Shown here piece by piece: positions 30,131 to 37,826 of a DNA stretch of 58,400 nt (positions within the stretch are counted from its first letter, which is position 1; each line of letters begins with the position of its first letter). Origin of the DNA: an uncultured Rhizobium sp. (lineage in GTDB: Bacteria; Pseudomonadota; Alphaproteobacteria; Rhizobiales; Rhizobiaceae); assembly GCA_945952045.1 (NCBI GenBank), contig CAMFHE010000033.1:1-58400 (forward strand). Reading direction: 5' to 3'. Made by a program: the position numbers and the translations under genes. A model generated the notes under the pieces. It did not search any database and was not told the origin of the DNA. It was given only the letters and a program-made list of their open reading frames with translations.

Positions 30131-31423
30131 CTATTGATCTGGCGTGTTGGGACGGAATGTATAGCCGGTCTCGACGCTCTTCTTGCCGAATTTATCGCGC
30201 AACTTGTCGATGGCCGCCTCCGCCGCGGCGCGCCGTGTCGCCTGCTCGTCGACGAGATCGGGCGGGTCGGCGCGACTGGGGTCGCAAAGGTCGGTGACGC
30301 CGATGCCGATCAGGCGGAATTTCGTGCCATCCGTCTCCTTTTCGAGCAATGTCAGCCCGGTGCGAAAGATGCGGTCGGCGAGCATGGTCGGATCGGCCAG
30401 CCGACGGTTGCGGGTGCGACTCTTGAAGTCCGACGTCTTCAATTTCAGCACGACGGTATAGCCGGCGATGGCGCTCTTCTTCAGCCGTCGCGCCACTTTC
30501 TCGGAAAGATCGCGCAGGATCGGCACCAGATCGTCATGGCGATGAATATGGTCGAAGAAGGTCGTCTCGGAGGAAACGCTTTTTGCCGCGTCGTTGGCGT
30601 GGACCTCGCGATCGTCGATGCCACGCGAAAGGCGGTAAAGGCGCTGGCCCATGGTGCCGTAGCGGCGCATGAGGTCGCCTTCTTCCATCGTCTGCAATTG
30701 GCCGATCATGCGGATACCGTCGCTCTCCAGCGTCGCGGCAAAGGCTCTGCCGACACCCCAGATGGTGGTCACCGGCCGGGCGGCAAGGAAGGTGAGGGCC
30801 TCCTCGCGACCGATCACCGAAAAGCCGCGCGGCTTCTGCAGGTCGGAGGCGACCTTGGCGAGGAACTTGCAATAGGAGAGGCCAACGGAAACACTAATCC
30901 CGATTTCGGCCTCGATGCGGCGGGCGAAACGCGCCAGCGTCAAGGCGGGCGGTGCATGATGCAGTCGCTCGGTGCCAGCGAGATCGAGAAAGGCCTCATC
31001 GATGGAAAGCGGTTGGACGAGCGGTGTGAGTTCCTGCATCAACGCCCGCACCTGCCGGCCGACGGTGACGTATTTCTCCATGTTCGGCGGCAGCACCACG
31101 GCTTGCGGGCAGGCTTCCAGCGCCTTGAACATCGGCATGGCCGAGCGCACGCCATGGATGCGGGCGATATAACAGGCGGTGGAAACGACGCCGCGTTTCC
31201 CGCCGCCGATGATCAGCGGCTTGTCGGCAAGTTCGGGATTGTCGCGCTTTTCGACGGCTGCGTAGAAGGCGTCGCAATCGATATGGGCGATGGTGAGGTC
31301 GAGCAATTCTCCGTGCCGCACAAGCCGGGGGCTGCCACAGGCGCGGCAACGTCTGGCGTCAGTGGCATCTTCCCTGAGGCAGTCCCGGCAAAATCCCGGC
31401 ATTCTTGCTGGTTGCGGCGTCAT
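30131..31423 (-). CDS. dinB: DNA polymerase IV with N-terminal zinc-ribbon
   Basis: Y-family translesion polymerase. The 430-residue product starts with a C4 zinc-ribbon-like segment (C12, C15, C26, C29: FCRDC ... CRAC) not present in E. coli DinB, then the catalytic core: D49 in [12 protein letters not shown] and the acidic pair in [11 protein letters not shown] near residue 140, plus [15 protein letters not shown] as the thumb HhH. I start at ATG 31423 ([11 protein letters not shown]); a TTG at 31435 is in frame. A LexA box lies 7-21 bases before the start, so it is an SOS gene. A HAD-like gene ends 68 bases upstream. Confidence 0.94.
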   Translation of the reverse strand: MTPQPARMPGFCRDCLREDATDARRCRACGSPRLVRHGELLDLTIAHIDCDAFYAAVEKRDNPELADKPLIIGGGKRGVVSTACYIARIHGVRSAMPMFKALEACPQAVVLPPNMEKYVTVGRQVRALMQELTPLVQPLSIDEAFLDLAGTERLHHAPPALTLARFARRIEAEIGISVSVGLSYCKFLAKVASDLQKPRGFSVIGREEALTFLAARPVTTIWGVGRAFAATLESDGIRMIGQLQTMEEGDLMRRYGTMGQRLYRLSRGIDDREVHANDAAKSVSSETTFFDHIHRHDDLVPILRDLSEKVARRLKKSAIAGYTVVLKLKTSDFKSRTRNRRLADPTMLADRIFRTGLTLLEKETDGTKFRLIGIGVTDLCDPSRADPPDLVDEQATRRAAAEAAIDKLRDKFGKKSVETGYTFRPNTPDQ

Positions 31424-31429
31424 GATCGG

Positions 31430-31444
31430 GAACAAAGGTTGAAC
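31430..31444 (-). promoter_or_regulatory. LexA (SOS) box of dinB
   Basis: GAAC at 31430 and GAAC at 31441 form one GAAC-N7-GAAC site (GTTC-N7-GTTC on the coding strand). It lies immediately downstream of the promoter at 31451-31479, over the expected transcription start. Confidence 0.8.
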
Positions 31445-31450
31445 ATCTCT

Positions 31451-31479
31451 TCATAGCGCCTTTGCACGCGCCCCTCAAG
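31451..31479 (-). promoter_or_regulatory. Promoter of dinB
   Basis: On the minus strand, CTTGAG (31474-31479) and CTATGA (31451-31456) are separated by 17 bases, close to the rhizobial housekeeping consensus CTTGAC-N17-CTATAT. Predicted transcription starts near 31444, at the edge of the SOS box. Confidence 0.65.
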
Positions 31480-31491
31480 CGCCTCAGCCTG

Positions 31492-32154
31492 TCATCCCCT
31501 GTTCTCTGTGCAATGGCTCTGGATACGCGCCGCCAGATCACGCCAGCCAATGACGGTTTCGACGCCGACGGCGGGCGGGGCGGCCAGCGAGCGGAAATCC
31601 GCATTGGCGATCATGCGGATCAGAAGGCAGGAAGGCACTTCCTCGCCAACGGATTGCAGGTTCCGATCGATATCGTCGATGAAGATAACCGGCAGCGAGC
31701 GTCCGCGATGAAGCTCTCGCACCGCCAGTCCTTTAGGTCCTTCGGTCGCAATCATCGGGAAATGCAGGCCGAAACTGTCGAGTGCGGCGCGGCGCAGCGC
31801 CTTGTGATGCGGCTTCATCGCCGTCAGGAAGACGATGTCGTGATCGGCGGAAAGCGCATGCAGCGTCTCGACGGCATCGCAGGCGGGTGTCTGCCAACGA
31901 TTCTGGTCGCCGAAGAAGGTGTCGATCAGATCGGTCACCCGTTGCGCCTCGATTTCCGCGCCATCGGTCTCCGAGACGATGTTTCCATGCAGGCGGAAGG
32001 AGCGCGGTAGCAGGCGGCAGCCATTGGCGGCGAGAAAGGCGGAGAAGGGTGAGATGAATTCGAACACGACTTCATCCACGTCGCTGACGATCAGCGGCCG
32101 CTCTCGAAGCGTCACATCCGCAATTTCGGCGAGGCAGGCGGTTTCAATACTCAC
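31492..32154 (-). CDS. HAD-like hydrolase of unknown substrate
   Basis: A 220-residue protein of haloacid-dehalogenase type. Motif I is VSDVDEVVFEF near residue 22-32 (DxD nucleophile pair), motif II VFLTAMKPHH near 110, a lysine in EGPKGLAV near 137, and motif IV VIFIDDIDRN near 158. The start is a GTG at 32154 that overlaps the stop of the DUF3572 gene by 11 bases, implying coupled translation; the frame is open further up, but that part overlaps the DUF3572 coding sequence. Substrate unknown. Confidence 0.82.
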   Translation of the reverse strand: MSIETACLAEIADVTLRERPLIVSDVDEVVFEFISPFSAFLAANGCRLLPRSFRLHGNIVSETDGAEIEAQRVTDLIDTFFGDQNRWQTPACDAVETLHALSADHDIVFLTAMKPHHKALRRAALDSFGLHFPMIATEGPKGLAVRELHRGRSLPVIFIDDIDRNLQSVGEEVPSCLLIRMIANADFRSLAAPPAVGVETVIGWRDLAARIQSHCTENRG

Positions 32155-32434
32155 CGGACGCCAATCCCGGCCCGGACAGCCTGTTCCAGGCTGTGGCGAC
32201 CGCTTCCGGCGCAAAGCCGGACGCTTCGCAAAAGGCCATCAGGCTCGGCTCGTCCTGCATGACGAAATCGAGCAGGCCCGCCTGAAAGCCGGCATCGGCC
32301 ATATGCGCGCGCAGATCGACGGGCGCCACACCCGACAAGGCCAGGAAGCGGCCGAGCATGTCCGCTTCATTGGCCAGCCAGCCGAGTATGGCGATGGCGA
32401 TCTCCTGGGGGTCGACCGGAGCGACCTTCTGCAT
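32144..32434 (-). CDS. DUF3572 family protein
   Basis: A 96-residue cytoplasmic protein of unknown function, mostly helical by composition ([41 protein letters not shown]). This family is commonly found divergent from divK in Rhizobiales, as here. I start at ATG 32434 ([11 protein letters not shown]), which has AGAAGAGA upstream; an ATG at 32452 would add six residues but has no ribosome-binding site. The HAD-like gene is translationally coupled behind it. Confidence 0.85.
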   Translation of the reverse strand: MQKVAPVDPQEIAIAILGWLANEADMLGRFLALSGVAPVDLRAHMADAGFQAGLLDFVMQDEPSLMAFCEASGFAPEAVATAWNRLSGPGLASGEY

Positions 32435-32537
32435 TGCTGGTCTCTTCTGCATTTTGCGAACGGATTACCTTTTTCTCAACCAAATGACTTTACGCTGCCG
32501 GCAGCAGAATAGAATCAGCGCCGTGCGTACCTATATT

Positions 32538-32560
32538 AGAATGTGCGCCGTGCGCATTCT
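32538..32560 (+). promoter_or_regulatory. Hairpin in the divK leader
   Basis: AGAATG and CATTCT pair, extended inward by two GC and two GU pairs around a three-base loop, 20 bases before the divK start. It could be an operator (palindrome) or an mRNA leader structure. I see no full CtrA site (TTAA-N7-TTAA) in this intergenic region. Confidence 0.4.
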
Positions 32561-32579
32561 CGGTTCAAGGACAGGTCGG

Positions 32580-32951
32580 ATGCCAAAACAGGTCATGATC
32601 GTAGAAGATAACGAGCTGAACATGAAGCTGTTTCGCGACCTCATCGAAGCGTCCGGCTACACGACTATTCAGACACGCAACGGCATGGAGGCGCTCGATC
32701 TCGCGCGCAAGCATCGCCCCGACCTGATTCTGATGGATATCCAGCTTCCCGAGGTCTCCGGTCTCGAAGTGACCAAGTGGTTGAAGGAAGATGACGATTT
32801 GCACGTCATTCCGGTCATTGCGGTCACCGCCTTCGCCATGAAGGGTGATGAGGAGCGCATTCGCCAGGGCGGTTGCGAGGCTTATGTTTCCAAGCCGATC
32901 TCGGTGCCGAAATTCATCGAGACCATAAAGACCTATCTCGGCGACGCCTGA
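32580..32951 (+). CDS. divK: Single-domain response regulator DivK
   Basis: Cell-cycle phospho-signalling protein; phosphorylated DivK acts on the DivL-CckA-CtrA pathway, with DivJ and PleC as its kinase and phosphatase. The 123-residue product is a lone receiver domain: acidic E9/D10, phospho-acceptor D53 ([13 protein letters not shown]), conserved threonine in AVTAFAM and lysine in VSKPIS. AAGGAC precedes the ATG at 32580. It is followed after 11 bases by pleD, the standard alphaproteobacterial arrangement. Confidence 0.95.
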   Translation: MPKQVMIVEDNELNMKLFRDLIEASGYTTIQTRNGMEALDLARKHRPDLILMDIQLPEVSGLEVTKWLKEDDDLHVIPVIAVTAFAMKGDEERIRQGGCEAYVSKPISVPKFIETIKTYLGDA

Positions 32952-32962
32952 AGGGACGCGTC

Positions 32963-34333
32963 ATGACAGCACGTATTCTGGTCGTCGACGACATTCCGGC
33001 CAACGTGAAGCTGCTCGAAGCCCGCCTTCTGGCGGAATATTTCGACGTGCTGACGGCGGCCGATGGTCATGCCTGTCTCGATCTATGCGCCCGAACCCAG
33101 GTGGATTTGATCCTGCTCGACATCATGATGCCGGGCATGGACGGCTTCGAGGTCTGCGAGCGGCTGAAATCCAACCCCAAGACGATGCATATCCCGGTCG
33201 TCATGGTCACCGCGCTCGATCAGCCGACCGACCGTGTACGTGGTCTCAAGGCCGGCGCCGACGACTTCCTCACCAAGCCGGTCAACGACCTGCAACTCAT
33301 CTCGCGGGTCAAGAGCCTGCTGCGCCTCAAGGCGCTAAGCGACGAACTTCGCCTGCGTGCGCAGACAGCGCATACGATCGGCATGGAAGAGCTGATGAAG
33401 GCGGAGATGGGCAATGACGAGAGCGGCAATGTCCTGCTCGTCGATAGCCGCGGAAGCTCGCAGGAGCGCATCGTCAAGGCGCTGAAGCCGATTGCCCAGG
33501 TTTCGGCCATGTCCGATCCGCAGGCGGCTCTGTTCGAGGCGGCGGAAACGCCGTTCGAACTGGTCATCGTCAATTCGAATTTCGACGATTACGACCCGCT
33601 GCGTCTATGCTCGCAGCTTCGCTCGCTCGAGCGCACCCGCTTCGTCCCCGTTCTGCTGGTTGCCGATCAGGGCGCCGATACGATGATCGTGCGCGCCCTC
33701 GATCTCGGGGTCAACGATTACATCATTCGCCCGCTCGATCCCAATGAACTGATTGCCCGCTGCCTGACACAGATCCGCCGCAAGCGTTTCAACGACCGGC
33801 TGCGCAACAGCGTGCAGCAAACCATCGAGCTGGCGGTTACCGATGCGCTCACCGGTCTGAACAATCGCCGCTACCTCGACAACCACCTCAATGTGCTCTT
33901 CCAGCGCGCAGCGGCGCGCGGCCGACCACTGTCTCTGTGCATTACGGACATAGACCGCTTCAAATCGGTCAACGATACCTATGGTCACGACGCCGGCGAC
34001 GAGGTTCTGAGGGAATTCGCTCGTCGCATTCGTTCGACGGTGCGCGGCGCCGATCTTGCCTGTCGTTACGGCGGCGAGGAATTCGTGCTGGTCATGCCGG
34101 ATACCGGTCCGGAAATGGCGGCTGCCGTTGCGGAGCGCCTGCGCGCAGTTATCGAGAACGAGCCTTTCCGACTGAAGGCTGCCGGGCTCGATCTGCACAT
34201 CACCGCATCCGTTGGCCTGTCCTCGACGCTCTGGAACGTGCAATCGCCCGAGAGCCTCCTCAAGGATGCCGACCGCGCGCTTTACGAGGCCAAGCGTGCC
34301 GGCCGCAATCGTGTGGTTGCCGCCGCAGCCTGA
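32963..34333 (+). CDS. pleD: Diguanylate cyclase response regulator PleD
   Basis: Makes cyclic di-GMP when phosphorylated and supports pole development. The 456-residue product is receiver (1-125, acceptor D53 in LLDIMMPGMDG), a second degenerate receiver (about 155-275) and a GGDEF domain (about 290-456). The active motif reads GGEEF at 370-374, preceded by the product-inhibition site RxxD at 361-364 (RGAD). AAGGGA precedes the ATG at 32963. Its last bases are followed by a long gap without a terminator of classic form. Confidence 0.95.
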   Translation: MTARILVVDDIPANVKLLEARLLAEYFDVLTAADGHACLDLCARTQVDLILLDIMMPGMDGFEVCERLKSNPKTMHIPVVMVTALDQPTDRVRGLKAGADDFLTKPVNDLQLISRVKSLLRLKALSDELRLRAQTAHTIGMEELMKAEMGNDESGNVLLVDSRGSSQERIVKALKPIAQVSAMSDPQAALFEAAETPFELVIVNSNFDDYDPLRLCSQLRSLERTRFVPVLLVADQGADTMIVRALDLGVNDYIIRPLDPNELIARCLTQIRRKRFNDRLRNSVQQTIELAVTDALTGLNNRRYLDNHLNVLFQRAAARGRPLSLCITDIDRFKSVNDTYGHDAGDEVLREFARRIRSTVRGADLACRYGGEEFVLVMPDTGPEMAAAVAERLRAVIENEPFRLKAAGLDLHITASVGLSSTLWNVQSPESLLKDADRALYEAKRAGRNRVVAAAA

Positions 34334-34857
34334 AATGGCGCCTGCGTAAAGCGAATCGCACGCGGTTTGATTTTGTTTCCGACGTAATGCGCGCAATGGT
34401 AGAATGCGTATAATTCGGCTTGATGTGTCGTCTCGTCGCATTTCCACCAATATGGTCGTCAGACGGTTGGGGATAACCGTCGTTGATGTCGTAAAGACTA
34501 CATGAATGATAGATAGTCTCTTCTCACGGGATCGCTCCGGCGATTTGGGATTTACTGGCGCTCATCATCGCAGAGTTGGGCTACATGACCTTATGATGCG
34601 CGCGCCTGGACCGCGGATCGATGTCTATCTGTCATAAATTTTCTTGATTGATGCAAATCGTTTTCGGTCTTTCTTGTTAAGGTTCGGGATAATCTTGAAT
34701 CTTGAAGAAGAAATACTATTATATTCCAGACTCTGAAAATACATCAGGCGAAACAACCCGCCGCTCTTTAACCATATGGGGACAAAGCTTGGGTTGTGGA
34801 TTAAGAATTTGTTGATTTTCTTCAGGATTTGGGCAAACTGAGAACAGAAAAGAAGAC
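34334..34857. other. AT-rich intergenic region after pleD
   Basis: About 520 bases without a gene. One hairpin at 34462-34481 (GACGGTT with AACCGTC, loop GGGGAT) may end pleD transcription, though it has no T run. The stretch 34620-34850 is distinctly AT-rich against the surrounding sequence and is a plausible promoter region for the structured RNA that follows. TTAACCAT at 34768-34775 matches the CtrA half-site 8-mer. I do not assign a promoter. Confidence 0.45.
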
Positions 34858-35026
34858 AACCTCGGTGACGAGGATACGGTTACCCCATGATGTCAGGTCC
34901 GCCGCATCTCCTGGGTCGTGGGGTCGGCCGGCTGCTAGGCGAATATACGGTTCCTCGTGCCGTCCGTCAGCAGTCGGCCCCCATTTTAAGAAACGCCGCT
35001 TTCCCTCTCGGAAACGCGGCGTTTTT
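34858..35026 (+). ncRNA. Candidate structured small RNA
   Basis: A roughly 170-base stretch without coding character that ends in a strong terminator (34991-35026). It begins with CCTCG-GTGA-CGAGG (34860-34873). A long imperfect stem joins 34919-34935 to 34966-34983 (CTGCT with AGCAG, GGCCG with CGGCC, TGGGG with CCCCA), capped by ACGG/CCGT. The strand TGGGGT (34919-34924) can alternatively pair with ACCCCA (34882-34887), giving two exclusive folds. It lies between pleD and the convergent rpmG gene. I cannot match it to 6S, SRP, tmRNA or RNase P RNA. Confidence 0.5.
34991..35026 (+). terminator. Strong intrinsic terminator
   Basis: AAACGCCGC pairs with GCGGCGTTT, and TTTCC with GGAAA inside, around CTCTC with a single bulged C; T5 closes it at 35022-35026. 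No gene ends nearby on the plus strand, which is the main reason to suspect a small RNA upstream. Confidence 0.85.
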
Positions 35027-35063
35027 CATGTCTGGTGCTTAGCCCGCCCTAGCGATGGGCACA

Positions 35064-35096
35064 AAAAAAGCGCGGATCGGAGATCCACGCTTTTTT
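35064..35096 (-). terminator. Terminator of rpmG
   Basis: AAAAAAGCG and GGATC pair with GATCC and CGCTTTTTT with one C-A mismatch, loop GGA. On the minus strand the hairpin ends in T6 and lies 21 bases past the rpmG stop codon. Confidence 0.85.
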
Positions 35097-35116
35097 GAAA
35101 GTCCGGTAAGCCGATC

Positions 35117-35284
35117 TTACTTGATCTTGGCTTCCTTGAACTCGACGTGCTTCTTGGCAACCGGGTCGTACTTCGTCTTCGTCATCTTTTCCGTCATCGT
35201 ACGGCTGTTCTTGGTCGTGACGTAGAAGAAGCCCGTGTCGGCGGTCGACAGCAGCTTGATCTTGATCGTTGTAGCTTTCGCCAT
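35117..35284 (-). CDS. rpmG: 50S ribosomal protein L33
   Basis: Small component of the large ribosomal subunit. The 55-residue product starts [20 protein letters not shown] and ends [10 protein letters not shown], with the family stretch [20 protein letters not shown] in the middle. It is of the cysteine-free (zinc-independent) type. AGGA stands nine bases before the ATG at 35284. A terminator-like hairpin with T6 lies in the 60 bases before the gene, and a separate terminator follows. Confidence 0.97.
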   Translation of the reverse strand: MAKATTIKIKLLSTADTGFFYVTTKNSRTMTEKMTKTKYDPVAKKHVEFKEAKIK

Positions 35285-35303
35285 GGTCATCCTGCCTTAT
35301 TCT

Positions 35304-35342
35304 AAAAAATGATGCCGTGGACAGCCGGAAGGGCCCACGGCA
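35304..35342 (-). terminator. Terminator or attenuator between the MFS gene and rpmG
   Basis: On the minus strand TGCCGTGG pairs with CCACGGCA (35313-35342) around a 14-base spacer, followed after three bases by T6 (35304-35309). It may end MFS transcription. CTTGAC on the minus strand at 35378-35383 could start an rpmG transcript upstream of the hairpin, in which case it would be an attenuator in the rpmG leader; the -10 match is poor. Confidence 0.65.
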
Positions 35343-35378
35343 AATTCTGGCGCGAAACTACTTCCCGCGCCCGAAAAG

Positions 35379-36563
35379 TCAAGTCCGTTTTGGCCCAAAA
35401 AGCGTGCGCCCAAGCGATAGGACTGTGTAAAGACCGAAGAATCCGGCGATTGCCCAGGCAAAACCGTTGTTTCCGCTGATATCGATGGCCGCACCGATCG
35501 CCTGCGGGCCGGCGACCGTGCCGACGGCATAGCAGAAGATGAAGGCGGCGTTTGCGGCAGCGAGGTCGGCGCCGGTGAGTCGTGAACCGAGATGGCTGAG
35601 GCCCACCGTATAGAGCCCGGCCACGCAGCCGCCGAAGAACAACAGCACGGTTGCCATCAGCAGCCAGTTCCATGCGAGCCAGGGCAGGGCGAGCGAGCCG
35701 CAAACGCCGATGACCGCCATCAGCGACAGCAGCGTGCGCCGGTCCTTCATACGGTCGGAGAGCATGCCGAGGGGAATCTGGAAGACGACGTTGCCAAGGC
35801 CCATGATGGTCAGCAGCAAGGCAGCCTGCGATTCGGTAAAGCCGGAGCGGGTGGCGTAGATCGGGAAGAGCGACAGCCCGCCTGCCTCGACCGCGCCGAA
35901 GATGAACACGGCCGCCGTGGCGCTCGGCACCAAGAAGACGTAGCGGAAGAAATGCAGCTCCGGCTTTTCGTCGAGGACCGGGCTTTCGTTCCGTGCGATG
36001 AAGATGGGGATGGCGGCCACGAGAATGGCGATGGCGCCAATGGCGAAGGGCAGGATGCCCTCGCTGCCGACGATCGAGAAGATCAGAGGTCCCGTAGCGA
36101 AGCCGAGCGACAGCACGGTGGAATAAATGCCGAGCACAAGCCCGCGCCGGTGTGGCGGGGAGGCGGCGTTGATCCAGAACTCCGACAGCACGAAAAGGGT
36201 CGTGGTGGCGCCGTGGAACGCCACACGCAGCGGAAACCACATCCAGAAGGCTTCCGCATAATAGAAGCCCAGCGCGCTCAGCGCCGAGATGAGCACTGCC
36301 CAGATCATCGTCGTGGCGACGCCGAATTGGTGGGCGAACCAGGTCGTGACCGGCGCTGCCGCCATGGCGGCGATGCCGGCCATGGCCGAGTTCAGCCCGA
36401 TCAACGTCGAGGAAATGCCGCGCTTTTCGAGAATGATGCTCAGCAGGGGCAGGCCGAGGCCGATGGCGATGCCGACGGCGGTGATGGCCGAGACGGCCGC
36501 GACCAGAGACGGCCAGTGAATGACTTCAGGATGATCCGGAGAGCCGTTGGGCGGCGAAGACAT
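35379..36563 (-). CDS. Major facilitator superfamily transporter
   Basis: Inner-membrane secondary transporter of 394 residues with 12 predicted helices. The MFS motif between helices 8 and 9 reads GMLSDRMKDRRTLL near residue 270, and the helix 4-5 region has SPPHRRGLVLGIYSTVLSLGFATGP. Overall pattern is like the YcaD/UMF family; substrate unknown. AGGA stands eight bases before the ATG at 36563. A nine-base inverted repeat lies just upstream and may be an operator. Followed on the same strand by rpmG. Confidence 0.9.
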   Translation of the reverse strand: MSSPPNGSPDHPEVIHWPSLVAAVSAITAVGIAIGLGLPLLSIILEKRGISSTLIGLNSAMAGIAAMAAAPVTTWFAHQFGVATTMIWAVLISALSALGFYYAEAFWMWFPLRVAFHGATTTLFVLSEFWINAASPPHRRGLVLGIYSTVLSLGFATGPLIFSIVGSEGILPFAIGAIAILVAAIPIFIARNESPVLDEKPELHFFRYVFLVPSATAAVFIFGAVEAGGLSLFPIYATRSGFTESQAALLLTIMGLGNVVFQIPLGMLSDRMKDRRTLLSLMAVIGVCGSLALPWLAWNWLLMATVLLFFGGCVAGLYTVGLSHLGSRLTGADLAAANAAFIFCYAVGTVAGPQAIGAAIDISGNNGFAWAIAGFFGLYTVLSLGRTLFGPKRT

Positions 36564-36579
36564 GCGAAATCCTGTCAGA

Positions 36580-36624
36580 GCATGTTGTGAAGTGGCATGC
36601 GGCGGTTTTGCAATAACAACATGC
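36580..36624. promoter_or_regulatory. Inverted repeat upstream of the MFS gene
   Basis: GCATGTTGT (36580-36588) and ACAACATGC (36616-36624) are perfect inverse copies separated by 27 bases. The site is between the Nudix stop codon (36639) and the MFS start (36563), so it may be a repressor operator or a loose terminator hairpin for the upstream genes. Confidence 0.35.
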
Positions 36625-36638
36625 GGTAAAACAAAGCG

Positions 36639-37340
36639 CTACAGATTGCTGCGCAGGAACTGCCCGCGCCGGCAATAATAAAACGGCACGTTTTTGCCGA
36701 AAGGCAAAGCTGGATCGTCGTTCAGCTGGTTCGCCAGATCGCCCAATACCGAGCGGGTGATCCACGGCACATTGAGGCCGTCGAGCGCCTGCAGGTCATG
36801 CCAGCCGAGATCGTGCAATTCGTTGGTGTCGGCGATCCTGTCGAGCATCATGCCGGCCTCGTCCGCGAAGGTCGAGAAGAAGCGCGTATCGAAGCGGCGA
36901 ACGCTGCCGGGCGGCGTGATGGCGCGCGCCACATAGCGCAGGGTGCCGAGTTGCGCATGCAGCCGTCCGGAGACCTGTTCGCCAAGCAGCAGCCCGGTTT
37001 CCTCTTCCAGCTCCCGCACGGCGGCCAGAGCGATGGCGCGCGCGCCGCGCTCGGATGCATTGCGGCTGCGTTCGGCCATCAGGCGGGAGAGAACGTCGGG
37101 GTGAAGGTCGCTGGAAAAGGGCAGGATATGATCGAGCTTGTCGCGGCGGCCGCCGGGAAAGACATAGGTATCGGGCATGAAGACATGTTTGCTGCTGCGC
37201 TTGCCGAGCAGCACCCGCGGACGCCCGCCGCTGCGGTCGAGCAGAATGAGCGTGGCGGCGTCGCGTGGCCGGACCGGCGGGTTTCGCAATTCGCCAGGAT
37301 GTATCTGTTCGACGCGGCCCAGTCGTTCCGGCATGCTCAT
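36639..37340 (-). CDS. Nudix hydrolase
   Basis: Hydrolyses a nucleoside-diphosphate-linked substrate, not identifiable from sequence. The 233-residue product has VFPGGRRD near residue 60 and the Nudix core AAVRELEEETGLLLGE near residues 106-121 (consensus REUxEExGU). An approximately 30-residue insertion rich in polar residues separates the glycines from the REUxEE part, a feature of the larger NUDT19/CoA-diphosphatase-like members. Start ATG 37340 overlaps the DUF983 stop (ATGA) and GGAGG precedes it. Confidence 0.9.
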   Translation of the reverse strand: MSMPERLGRVEQIHPGELRNPPVRPRDAATLILLDRSGGRPRVLLGKRSSKHVFMPDTYVFPGGRRDKLDHILPFSSDLHPDVLSRLMAERSRNASERGARAIALAAVRELEEETGLLLGEQVSGRLHAQLGTLRYVARAITPPGSVRRFDTRFFSTFADEAGMMLDRIADTNELHDLGWHDLQALDGLNVPWITRSVLGDLANQLNDDPALPFGKNVPFYYCRRGQFLRSNL

Positions 37341-37792
37341 TCGCGATATCCTCCGGCGTCGGGATCATCAAGCTCGTCCTCATGCCCGCCGAACCCGTGC
37401 ATACGCAAGGCCCATTGCAATCCGATGACGCCGCCCTTGATCGGCTGGATCGACAGGAGCGCCGTCAACAGGGTAATCGGCGTCCAGATCGCCAGATGCG
37501 CCCAGGTTGGCATTTGCCATACCATATCCGTCATCATGTAGCCGCCGACAGTGACGTGGCCGACGATGAAGATGACGAGATAGGGTGGAAGGTCGTCGGA
37601 GCGCTGATGCGTCATATCCTCGCCGCAGGCCGCGCAATGATCGACCGGCTTCAGGAAAGCGCGAAACAGCTTGCCGCTGCCGCAGGCCGGGCAGGTGTTG
37701 AACAGGCCGCGCATGATCGAGCGGCCGACCGGCCGTTCGGCCTTGTCCTGACCGCCAAAGCGGACCATGTCATGGCTGTGATCGGTCGACAT
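37337..37792 (-). CDS. DUF983 family membrane protein
   Basis: A 151-residue protein with a cytoplasmic zinc-ribbon-like start (CPACGSGKLF at about 34-43 and CAACGEDM at about 53-60) and two membrane helices near 70-92 and 98-120 (YLVIFIVGHVTVGGYM; LAIWTPITLLTALLSI). Function unknown; the family is widespread in alphaproteobacteria and often follows rnr. It begins 34 bases after the rnr stop and overlaps the Nudix gene by four bases. Confidence 0.9.
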   Translation of the reverse strand: MSTDHSHDMVRFGGQDKAERPVGRSIMRGLFNTCPACGSGKLFRAFLKPVDHCAACGEDMTHQRSDDLPPYLVIFIVGHVTVGGYMMTDMVWQMPTWAHLAIWTPITLLTALLSIQPIKGGVIGLQWALRMHGFGGHEDELDDPDAGGYRE

Positions 37793-37826
37793 TCATTTCT
37801 CCTTGTCCGTTGTCGGCAGGCTGGAA

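Noticed and set aside
32873..32962. 30-codon extension of pleD into divK
   Set aside because: The extension is divK sequence read in another frame; AAGGGA and the family start point to the ATG at 32963.
34829..35098. 89-codon plus-strand frame over the candidate small RNA
   Set aside because: It runs through two terminator hairpins and has no family resemblance or proper start region.
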